Positions 32,401 to 42,000 of a DNA stretch of 64,000 nt are shown here, piece after piece. How positions within the stretch are numbered: the stretch's first letter is position 1; each line of letters opens with the position of its first letter. Location: positions 1,528,501 through 1,592,500 of the forward strand of contig BDSL01000009.1 in assembly GCA_003116995.1 (NCBI GenBank). The letters are read 5' to 3'. The position numbers and the translations under genes were made by a program. Under the pieces are notes generated by a model that did no database searches, was not told the origin of the DNA, and saw only the letters and a program-made list of their open reading frames with translations. Source of the DNA: Yamagishiella unicocca (Eukaryota; Chlorophyta; Chlorophyceae; Chlamydomonadales; Volvocaceae).

Positions 32401-35021
32401 TACGACAACGGCGACATCGTGCCGGGACGTCGGAGGTGCGGTGCGTTCGGGCACGTGCAGCGCGTTCCCCGTCGGGCAGGGGGCGTCAGGCTGCTACCTG
32501 TGCGCCGCCACTGCGCGCCAGTCGCAGGCTCACGTCCCCCGCCCCTGACCTCCAGCCACTCGCCATCGTGGCCAGGCAGCAGCAGCAGCTGCAAACACAC
32601 CAAACCAAGGCCTACCCCCCACCGCCCCGCGCCGCCCAGGGCCCAACCAACATCAGCGTCACCGCCCCATAGCCGTAACAGGCCGAGCATCGCCCACGCC
32701 TTCTGACCGTCGAGCCCTGGAGCCCCTTCCTTCTCCATCGCCGTCCCACGGCCTGGTCACCAGCCGTGCGAAAACGGACGACCAGCCCCTCGCCCTCACC
32801 CCTGCACCCGGGTAGCCGCACCTGACGCCCCCCCGTCACCTCCTCACCTCCTCACCTAGTCATCGCCTCACCTCCTCACCGAGTCGCCACCCCTGGAGCG
32901 GACACGCCCTGTCGATCCCAGTGCTTCCGAGACATCGTGCCACCGCTTCCCCCCTTCCCATCCAACCCCTGTCCAGCCATAACACCTTGGTAGTGACAAC
33001 GCCCAACCCAACCTAATCGACTGCCGTACACAATGCGCGCGGCAGCCCCCGGCACCTTCTGACTGGCCCTCCACCCCACCGGCCAGCTCCTCAAACTAGT
33101 GAGTGCTCCACTCCGCGTACTCTCAAAGAAAGCGCACTGGATGCGCAAGTGTACCCCATCACCGCGTACTGCATGTTGCCTCACGTGCCGCCCACGAGAC
33201 ACGGTGTCATCTTGGCACCGCCCGTGGCGCCACCCTCACCTCCTGCCGCAGCCTACCCTCGCCACGCCTGGCCCTCCGCGCACCCCACCGGCCCCAACCC
33301 CCCCATCCCACCCCATCACATCTCGCGGAACCACTCTGCAGCTCCCGCCAGGAAGCGCTAGGTGCGGCGCCCGTCCCTCCCCCCCTCCCTCCCCACCGTG
33401 CGCCAACCGCAGCTGGCGGATGCCCAGGGTGCTCCCCGGCCCCGGGTGAGCCGTGGCGAAGCCCCAGCCACCCCTTTTCACAGACACGGCAGAGAGTGGA
33501 GTGCCAGCAAACGTCCCCTCCCAACTGATGCGTTGTATGTCCTGGTTTAGCTGCCGCATCCCCGCCATGCGACGCAACCTGACCCGGTCCCCAGTAGGCC
33601 GCCCACCCGCCACCCTGCCGCTCGCTGACAGACGCCCACAGCCAGCCCAGAAGCACCCCGCACCCGCGCTACGTGGGCGTCGTCGTCCCAACTCGAGGCG
33701 CCCCACTCTCCCGCACCACGCAGCGTTATCGCGTCCCGTTCCTATGTCACGTCCCCGGGACTTCCCACCACCCCCCGATCCCCGTATGTCCCAAACGGCT
33801 TTTCTTCTCCTTACACGGGTTTTCCTCGCCCCCGCCCCCGCCCCCGGCGATACCTTCAAGAACGCCAGGCTGTCCTTGATGGCCCTCTCCGCCCGCTCCG
33901 CCTGCTGCTGCGTGCGCGCGTTGGCATAGTCGGACTCCGCCTGCACCTTGGCGGCCATGCTCGCCTCCCGCCGCTGCCGTAGAGCGTCGCACTGCGCCTG
34001 CCATTCAGCTACCAACGCGTCTTTCCGTCGCTGACAGACGGCACGCGACGTGGGTGTGGGGACGGGTGTGGGGACGGGTGTGGGGACGGGTGTGGGGACG
34101 GGTGCGGGTGCCGTATGAGTGAAAAGGCAATAGGGGAGTAGGAGCCTACAGGCAATGCGGGCAATGTGGTTCCGGTCGCGGAAACGAACCCAAATGTGCC
34201 CTGACACGAAAACCCAGCCCGCGTGCCATAAGGGCGCCAAAACACGTACCCGCGCCTCGCCGTGAATTAGCCCTTACCTGCAGTTTGGCTGCTTGCTGCT
34301 CAAACCACTCTGGGGGGGTAATGCTGTCGAGGAACTCCTTGTACCGCCGGCAGTCCTCCAACTGCTCCTCGTACTTATTAAGCTCGGAGCGCAGCGCGGC
34401 GGTGGCTGTGTTCAGGCGCTTAATCTCCAGCACCTTGTCCTGCTTGGCCTTTGCCTCCGTTTCGGCGCGCTTAATCGCCTCCTGCACCTTCTCGTCGTTT
34501 TCTTTCAAGAAAGCGTCGAAACGGAGGGCGTCCTCCTCCAACATTTGCTCCGACTTCTTCAGCGCCTCCTCGCGCTGCCGAGCGCGTTCTTCGAGTTTCT
34601 TAATTTCGGCACGCTTGGTGTCCAGGCTCATTTGCAGGAGGAAGATTTCACGCTTCTTAGCAATGAAGTCCGACATGTTCTCCTTTTCCTTGCGTCGGTC
34701 GAGCGTGCCGATGCTCGAAGCAGCCAACGTGGCTGTGGGTTTTGGCCCCTTCGGTGGCCGTAGCTCGCGCAGCAGTGTTCGCGCATCCGGCGTGGCCGTC
34801 GCCTGCATCTGCGACGCGAACGTCGTCTTGTCTGCAACGCCCGTGGTCTGTGCTAAGAGCTTCGCCTGCTCCTTCCGTGCTCGCTCCTCCTCGCGGAATC
34901 GAAATATCTCTTCATCCGCTGGTATATTGAAGGGATTGCTAGCCGCTGCTATCGCAGCCTCGGCGCCACCCCGCGGCATCTGACTGCCGCCCTGCACCGA
35001 GGACTCCTCGTAAAGCGGCAT
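29443..35021 (-). CDS. CFAP100: CFAP100/MIA1, axonemal modifier-of-inner-arms coiled-coil protein (eight exons)
   Basis: Ciliary protein that with CFAP73 forms the MIA complex regulating inner-arm dynein f/I1 in Chlamydomonas. Exons: 34278-35021, 33854-34030, 31981-32061, 31616-31687, 31127-31216, 30403-30663, 29923-30033, 29443-29658; 583 residues. N-terminal NPFNIPADEEIFRFREEE (29-46) and the DUF4200 coiled coil (about 116-240: MSDFIAKKREIFLLQMSLDT, KNDEKVQEAIKRAE-type block, SITPPEWFEQQ) match CFAP100. Later come LLAVYKQLEESNLFYIQNAQ, further coiled coil (ETEEALEELRQKL) and a basic-then-acidic end (AELEAYLAQDMI). The ATG at 35021 is the first real ATG; in-frame codons upstream lack one. 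Intron 2 is unusually long (1.79 kb) and may hide one more exon (33482-33550, phase-compatible, LNQDIQRIS). Confidence 0.9.
30859..30898. repeat. Tandem duplication of a 19-bp unit
   Basis: TAGGTCGACATTCTTAC occurs twice in direct succession in CFAP100 intron 5. Confidence 0.9.
31509..31600. repeat. 30-bp tandem repeat in a CFAP100 intron
   Basis: Three copies of CGACGCCACACAGCACGGCA-type units. A second irregular GCGGTGCAG-rich array is in the neighbouring intron (about 31832-31975). Confidence 0.9.
33782..33840 (+). repeat. M1-like module just after a CFAP100 donor
   Basis: CCAAACGGCTTTTCTTCTCC then ACGGGTTTTCCTCGC; antisense to CFAP100 and 15-70 nt downstream of the donor at 33853. Confidence 0.7.
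34050..34108. repeat. 12-bp tandem repeat in CFAP100 intron 1
   Basis: Four to five copies of GGGTGTGGGGAC close to the 3' end of the intron. Confidence 0.92.
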
Positions 35022-36050
35022 GGCTGTGCCACGCGTCAAAACCACTGTCAATGTATAAGGCTGGTCCTCAGCATGTCAAAATCTGGGCCGCCTCAGAGCC
35101 CTGGAGCCCCCTCTATACCTCTATGCTTAAATTGGGTTGTCTTATCACACTATAACCAGCGTGTATTGGGGAATTGTGACACAAGTGGGCTGTGACTGTT
35201 CTCCTACTTCGCTTCACCCAGCTTTCACCATTGCTATAAAACAGTTCAACGTAGTAAATATAAACAGATATTGTACCAATTTCGCGCTGTGCTTATGAAA
35301 AACAGCTTGTCAGCTAGGCCGCGCGATGAAGCAGTAGGACGTTTTGTACGATGACAACACCTACGTAGCATGCAAAGTGTATTACGACTAATAACTCCTA
35401 GGAAGGAGTCGACTCCTTGCTACTCTAAGCTTTCGGTGAGTGCCGTACGTATTAACTCTTCGCGCCCATCGCCAGCGCCCCAGTTCAGGCCTCATTACAT
35501 ACCCAACTTTAACCCTTCAGGCAAGCTCAAAATACCACCATACTACAACCGTATAATGGTCAGGGCATTTGGGACAGGCATTTGCCGCGGCAAGCGACGC
35601 CAGGCACTGTCTGACAGGGCCTGACCCTGCTAGGCCCACCCATCTGCTGTAACGCTAGCTGTGACGCTAGTTCCTAGCTGTGGTGCACATTGTCCAGCAT
35701 CGGCCTTTGTGACAACGGAGATGGAGGCGGGGTTAGGGGCAACGGGCGCCCGGGGATGCATGGAGGTGCGGGTGAGGGCGACGTGGGTTTCCAACAAGGC
35801 TGTTTTAGCCAGCAGGCCGCATGAACTAGCAGCACCCCATGCGCATCGCCCATCAAGCGACCCGCAAGCCGTAATTTGCAATTCCAATGTACCCTACGAC
35901 CCAAACGACACAAACGAAAGGCTGTGGCTGCGGCATCCATCTACCTATCCATTCCTCCGTTTCCTGCAGTAACATGCATGCGTGATCTATGCCCCAGCCC
36001 CCAGCCGCTTCGGGGCCAGCCCCCCGGCTGTGTCAAGCTGACTGCCACCT
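35022..36050. other. CFAP100 upstream region; no gene recognised
   Basis: AT-richer sequence from about 35050 to 35400 is the likely CFAP100 promoter. Short frames exist (for example 35370-35624 +) but lack family resemblance. Confidence 0.45.
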
Positions 36051-36051
36051 A

Positions 36052-36235
36052 CAACCCCCAACAGCCTAGCTGCTGCCCCCAACAGCCTAGCCACTGTCCC
36101 CAACAGCCCAGCTACTGTCCCCAACAGCCTAGCTACTGTCCCCAACAGCCTAGCCACTGTCCCCAACAGCCTAGCCACTGTCCCCAACAGCCCAGCTACT
36201 GTCCCCAAACAGCCTAGCTACTGTCCCCAACAGCC
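36052..36235. repeat. 22-bp tandem repeat
   Basis: About eight imperfect copies of CCCCAACAGCCTAGCTACTG-type units, varying mainly at two positions. Confidence 0.95.
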
Positions 36236-36464
36236 TAGCCAGCGAAAGCGCCAGCGCTCCAAGCTGTCCCATGTCATGTGGACCTCATCCAGGTCAACGC
36301 GACGTTGCCAACCACAGTCAGGAAGCTTAAGCGCGGGCTGTTCTTCGCTGTGCCACCCGAAATGTTCGAGCCTTCTTCATAGAGGAACACGAGCGGGCGC
36401 CGGGTTTCGCCGCCTTGCCTCATAGAGCAGGTTGTCCTGGAAAACCCTATCCACGGATTTGGCG

Positions 36465-36720
36465 ACAGTGGCAGCAGAGGCGGTAGCAGCAGCGGCGGAC
36501 GCAGCGGCGGAAGCAGCGGCAGAAGCAACAACATCGCCCGCAGCATCACCCACGGCGGCCGCAACAGTACCCGTGGCGGCAGCAGCACCGGCGGGAGCAG
36601 CACCGGCTCGAGCAGCACCAGCACTGGCAGCAGCACCGGCGGCAGCAGCACCAGCACTGGCAGCAGCACCGGCAGCAAAGGCAGCACCAGTAGTGGTGGC
36701 GCCGGCAGCGGCGGTGGGGG
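36465..36720. repeat. Trinucleotide-rich stretch (GCA/GGC), potential Ala- or Ser/Gly-rich coding sequence
   Basis: Imperfect GCAGCACCGGC repeats keep several frames open: Ala-rich, Ser/Thr/Gly-rich on +, Leu/Pro-rich on -. The Ser/Gly frame runs into the conserved segment at 36783-36885, but no start or splice signals make a gene model. Confidence 0.6.
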
Positions 36721-36782
36721 CCGAAGGTGCAGCCGCAAGAGTTGCTCGTCCCAAGGTGGCCCCGAGGACAGCAACAGCAGCA

Positions 36783-36885
36783 GCTGCGACCCCGGGGCGC
36801 TGGCGTACGGCTCAGCGGGCAGTTTGGCGCCCGCCAGCTCAGTGGTGCGCCACCAGGGCCTCATGCCGGTGCAGTCCACCAGGGC
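36783..36885 (+). repeat. Left copy of a diverged inverted repeat
   Basis: About 100 bp roughly 80 percent identical to the reverse complement of 37345-37440. In one frame both copies share a C-terminal-like reading (GSA-SL-PASS...HQGLMPV), while the right copy has an indel, so this looks like decayed coding repeat sequence. Confidence 0.75.
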
Positions 36886-36999
36886 GGGGCCCTGCCCAAG
36901 GCGGGTGACGGTGTCCACGGCCCTTGTTGTGGCGTGATTTTGGTCTAAGCGAATTTGCTAAGTGCGTCGCGCGTAGCTAGACGCCGGCGGTTAGCCCGG

Positions 37000-37320
37000 T
37001 GCCAGAATTACAGAAAGACGACAGAAATGATTCGTGTTACGAACGGTGTTACGAATAACTGTCAGACGGAGTTACTGGCAAACGCCGTCTGACTGGGTTA
37101 CGCTAACGCCGTCACGAGCATGTTACGAACTACGAACTGGGTGCCAGAAACCCCGCCCGACAGTGTGTCGTAGAAACTGACAGAAGCCGTTTTGGCTCCC
37201 TTAGCAACTGGGTATAAATACCCTGGGGAGGAGTTGGGACAGAACTAAGTACTGACGAAGCTCTTCGAATCTCAACTTGACGGGGCGAACCCGTCCTAAG
37301 ACTTATTCGCTGCTTACACG
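37000..37320 (+). mobile_element. Possible decayed LTR-like or promoter segment
   Basis: Between the two inverted copies. It starts near TGTTACGAACGG with repeated GTTACGAA words, has an inverted pair GTCAGACGG/CCGTCTGAC (37056-37088) and a TATA box TATAAATA (37213-37220) inside the palindrome GGGTATAAATACCC, and ends near GCTTACA. No target duplication or primer-binding site was found, so assignment as an LTR is weak. Confidence 0.25.
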
Positions 37321-37344
37321 GCTCGAATCACAACAGCCCTGCTG

Positions 37345-37440
37345 TTGAACTCCACCGGCATAAGGCCCTGGTGACGCCCTGCCATTGAGCTGGCGGGCCC
37401 TAAACTGGCCGCTGAGCCGCACGTCAGCGCCCGGGGTCGC
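37345..37440 (-). repeat. Right copy of the diverged inverted repeat
   Basis: Reverse-complement partner of 36783-36885. The - strand reads CGGCTCAGCGGCCAGTTTAG and CACCAGGGCCTTATGCCGGT, matching the left copy with substitutions and a 1-nt indel near its start. Confidence 0.75.
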
Positions 37441-37444
37441 GGCT

Positions 37445-39060
37445 GTTCGTTTAGTACTATAAGAGGAATGGAAGCAGGAGAAGCCTGGCGCCACCGCGTG
37501 GCCGAGTGTCTCGGCGGTGCAGCAGCTGGTGACGCTGTTCATGTCGGCGGTGGGGTTGCTGCTTCCCGGCCGGCGGTGGGGTTGCTGCCGCGACCCGTGG
37601 GTCTGTCCGGCGACGCGTTGGCCACTGGTGGTGTTGGCGGTGCTGCATGTACGCCTCCCTTGCGCCGCAGTGGGAGGTGTGGGCGGGTAGGGAGACCAAG
37701 CCTCTGGTGTGGCTGGGAGGTTCCCTGGCCGGCGGGAAGTTGCAGCACGGGCAGTTTGGTGCTCATGGTGGCCAGGCCGCTCACGGCAGTGACCTAGCTG
37801 GCAGCAGAACGTTGCGCATGTCGAATACAGTTTTGCTCTAGTAGGTGCAGGAGGACGGCGGGAAAGCGGACGTGTCTGACGTCTCCTACCGTCGCGAACT
37901 CAGCTCTCCCAGTCCTGAATACCTTTTTGTACGGACCGTACTTCAGGGTACAGTGAATGCGACACGTGCTGACGTGAGCTGTTCCTCGCAACATATGCGC
38001 ACTATTTTCCGTTCGCATTCGCCGTCATGGAGCGCCCTCGCACAAAAGGCAAGCGGAACATCAAACACTTGCAAGGGTGGCCCGTCGGCCATCTCCCCTG
38101 CGCAATAAGGGACTGGTGGCGTCTGACTAGATTTATACGAACAAGTACGAACTAGCCGCGGCCACGACATGGCAAGTCCGCCCGCTATTTCCGCCGGTGA
38201 CCCACTTCCATGGTCCACTCGAATCGTGGGCACCTCGGCCCCACACACACCCGCCACCGACTGCCGCTCTGCCCTCCGGGGACTGCGCGCCTCCCAAGAT
38301 CGGCACGTACACGTAAAAGTGCCGTTCGTTTTCCTCGTGAAGTTTCACGGCTCCGACAGCGGCGACTCACATACCGACGCACGTGCTCCAGCGAGGAAGG
38401 CACCACTGACACATGCCTTCCCAGAACCCGCAGCTCATTGTTTCAGCGGCCGTGCGCAACGTGGCCGCATACCGTGATCCATCGCGTCGCTGCCTTCCTG
38501 AGCTGCCCCCACTCCCCCTGCGCAGCGACGCAACGCTTGCTGGTGTCACCAAGCAACAGATTCACGAATTGTTTGTCATGCGCTCTTCTGCTTGCTCCCG
38601 TCCTCGCGACGCTTGCACTCCTGCAATCCCAGCCGCTCCCGTCATTCACTCCCCATATTCCTACGCTCAAGCGCTCCGATTGGATTACTCACCGCCTATC
38701 TCACCGTGCACCCCACCCCGCTCGCTTCACTGGGGCGCCCAGATTGGAACCCACCCAGCTTGAACCTAGGCCAGCCACGCCACACGCAGCAACTCCAGTC
38801 ACCCTCCCAACCCGAAATCGCTCGTCACGACAGTGCGATGTTCGTCCAACAACGCTTGCGCAGTCTCGCCAGACCTGGTCTCGTCGCCACGCGTAGCTAA
38901 CAGCGGCGCTCACCCAACCACACAGTATAGCCCTCCCCTGCAGGAGGATGCGGCACCCTTGCCTCTGCCCCTGCCCCTGCTCCCCCCCTTTGCGATGTTC
39001 CTCATTAGCCCCGCCCCGCCCCTGCGCCAAACGCCGTCCCTGGACACAAGACTTCACAGT
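37445..39060. other. Unexplained stretch and OXA2 3' flank
   Basis: Several overlapping frames of 70-230 codons, none with family resemblance. OXA2 is transcribed toward this region, so its 3' UTR occupies part of it, but no TGTAA on the - strand was seen close to its stop. Confidence 0.4.
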
Positions 39061-42000
39061 CTACCCCGCACTCCGCTCCCCCGTCGCCTGCTCCCCCTGC
39101 CCAACCGCCTCGTCACCAGCACCCGCACCACCACCCGCACCACCACCACCACCGCTCGCGGTCAGCTGCTCGCGCAGCCGAGAAAGGGCCGGTCGGAACG
39201 GCCGCCCCGGGCTGGCCTCGTCGCGCGCCTCCGCCTCCGTCAGCGCCGTCAGCGCCTCCTCCCGCCGCCCCGCCGCCGCCAGCGCGTTCACCCTGCCGTA
39301 CGCGATGACGGTCTGTCCGCGCCAGTGGGCGTCAGCGTCGGCGTAGGCGTCCGCCGCCTCCGTCAGCTTGCCCTGGGGGAACACGACGGGGGGGTGGGGG
39401 GCAGCAGGGCCCTGTCCGCCGTCACGTTTCGCAATGCGAGCATCGGGGCCGAGTCCGGCATATCGGAACATACCGGTATGTCCACTGTTCGCTTTCGCGT
39501 TTTCGCGCCTTGAAGGTTTTTCGAACACCGGAACGAGTTACCAAGTTCTCCCATCCCAATCATGCCACACAACTTCCAATAATACCTCAACAAGGATAAA
39601 AGCAGCAGAGGCGCTGGGTGCTAGTTGGGCGCACTCGCCTGCGCGTGCAGCGACGTGGCCACACAGTACAGCGCCTGGCCCCGCTCGGGACCCTCCGCCG
39701 CCAGCTGGGCAGCTGCTCGGTAGCTCAGCTCCGCATCAGACCAGCAGCCTGCGGAGCGGCGGGAGGGAGGCGGAGGGGGAGGGGGAGGGGGAGGGGGATT
39801 ACAATTAAAGAGCCGGTAACTCGACTGGGGAAATGCAGTTGGTGCATAGCGGAGGGGGAGGGGGAGGCGGAGGCGGAGGCGGCGGTGGGGAGTACTCCTC
39901 CCCGGCCGGCAAGGCTTGGTGCAGGGCGGGGCAGAAAAAGTCCCAGCCCTAGGCAGCAGAATGGATGGACGCGTTGCGGACGCCACGCTTTTTGGACTAG
40001 TAGTGGGTTGCGAGACAGACCCGTGAATGCGAGAAAAACCGTAAGTATGGGTGGATCTGGGATCGAGAAAAACCGTTAGGGTGGACCTGGGATCGCGAAG
40101 GCCGTAAGCAAGGATGCGTCCTCCGGCGCCCCTCTATCTTTGACACCCCGTGCAATTCCAGGTCAGGTCGGGCCGCCCTCGCTCGCCGACTGCTGCTCTG
40201 GCAGCTCCAAACCACACCGGCGCCACTGCCAGCTCCTTCGCCCCCCCTCCTGGCGCCCCTCGTCGTTAGCAACCATCATCAACGAACTCGGGCTGACTCT
40301 CCTTGCCGCTGCTTCCTTGATTCCTTTCGTCGTACTCTGCCTTGGCGGCCTTCCGACGTCTCCCCCACCCGCCCCCCTCGCTCCCCCCCCTCCCTGGACG
40401 CACTTGTCAGCGAGTACACTTGCCCCATGGAGTAGTGCGCGCGCACGTGGGAGGGCTTCAGCAGCACGGCCTTGCGCAGGCAGTGCAGCGCGCCAGCATA
40501 GCTGGGGGGGGAGGAGGGGTTGGGCGGGGGAAGAGGAGAGGTTGGGCGGGGGACGATGAGAGGTTGGGTGGACAGGGGGAGAGATTGGGAGGGGGGAGAG
40601 GAAAGGTTGGGCGGGGGAAGAGGAGAGGTTGGGAGGGGAGGGGGAGAGATTGGGAGGGGGGGAGAGCAGCGGGCGCACGGGTGAGGTGGGGAGTGAGGGT
40701 GACTAACGGAGTGGTGACTAACGGAGTGGTGACTAACGGAGTGGTGACTAACGGAGTGGTGACTAACGGAGTGGTGACTAACGGAGTGGTGACTAACGGA
40801 GTGGTGACTAACGGAGTGGTGACTAACGGAGTGGTGACTAACGGAGTGGTGACTAACGGAGTGGTGACTAACGGAGTGGTGACTAACGGAGTGGTGACTA
40901 ACGGAGTGGTGACTAACGGGCGGAAGAGGACGAGCGCCGCCTCCTTCACCTCCCCCAGCAGCACCGCCCACCGCACTCTGCAGCTTCCTCACGCCCCTGG
41001 CCGCTGGAGGCACAAATCTACACCCCTCACTCCCCGTTCATCCGCCGTGACCCCTCCGTAACGGCGGTTCTACACCCCCAATCCGCCGTGACCCTCTCCC
41101 CTTAGCCTCCACACCCCCCACACCATCTTATCCGCGATCCTCCCGCTGGTAACAAATTTTCCCTCTCTCCCACGGGTTTCCTCTCTCCCCCCCCCCAATT
41201 ACCCGCCGCACACATTCCTTCCCCCGGCCGCTCACTGGTGTCTCGCGCTCAGCTGCGCCCCCATGATGACCAGTATGTTGGGGTCGGAGGTCTCCTCCAC
41301 CCGCTGGACCAGATCCGAGGGCAGCTCGGCGGAGCGGTCGCTGGAGGGGGGGGCGGCGGCAAGCTCGCCCAGGGGGCCGGAGGCGGAGGAGGAGCTGGAC
41401 GACGTCTTGTTGAGCTTCAACAACGCGCGTACGGCGGGGTTTCGGAGCGCGAGCTGCGGGAGAGGGCAGGAGGGGCGGCCGGGGTTGCAGGGGGGTCCGA
41501 GGGTTGTGCGCTACTTCACTACTGAGAAGCCGCAAATCTGTCTGTGTGTGTGTGGGGGGGGTCGAGGAAGACCCGTGGATGCGAGAATAAACCGTTTGTG
41601 TGTGTGTGGGGGGGGGGGGGCCGGGAAGTGGAACTGCACCTAGCGACAAGATAACACCCGCCGTCTTGAAGGCCCTTTCTTGCTCCTCCTTTCCGCTCCT
41701 TCGCCTCCCTTCCAATTGACCCCTACCCTTCCGCCCAAGCCTCCCTGCCGGCTCTTCCTCTCCCTTGAAACGCCCCGCCCTGTCCGCCCTGCCCGCCCTG
41801 CCCGCCCTGCCCGCCCTGCCCGCCCTGCCCGCCCTGCCCGCCCTGCCCGCCCTGCCCGCCCTGCCCGCCCTGCCCGCCCTGCCCGCCCTGCCCGCCCTGC
41901 CCGCCCTGCCCGCCCTGCCCGCCCTGCCCGCCCTGCCCGCCCTGCCCGCCCTGCCCGCCCTGCCCGCCCTGCCCTTCCCCCCTTGTTGCAGTCTAGCCGC

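Noticed and set aside
33532..33580. CFAP100 exon reading MAGMRQLNQDIQRIS
   Set aside because: With the acceptor that includes MAG the phases do not match the neighbours; only the shorter 33482-33550 version is compatible and remains unproven.
36274..36918. A 214-codon Leu/Pro-rich protein on the - strand
   Set aside because: Produced by the GCA/GGC trinucleotide stretch; no splice or start context and no family resemblance.
38210..38896. A 228-codon + frame
   Set aside because: Arg/Pro/Ser/Thr-rich composition typical of chance frames in GC-rich DNA, overlapped by other frames, no splice or family support.
40698..40920. CRISPR-like array
   Set aside because: The 15-bp units are contiguous with no spacers, and the DNA is eukaryotic nuclear.
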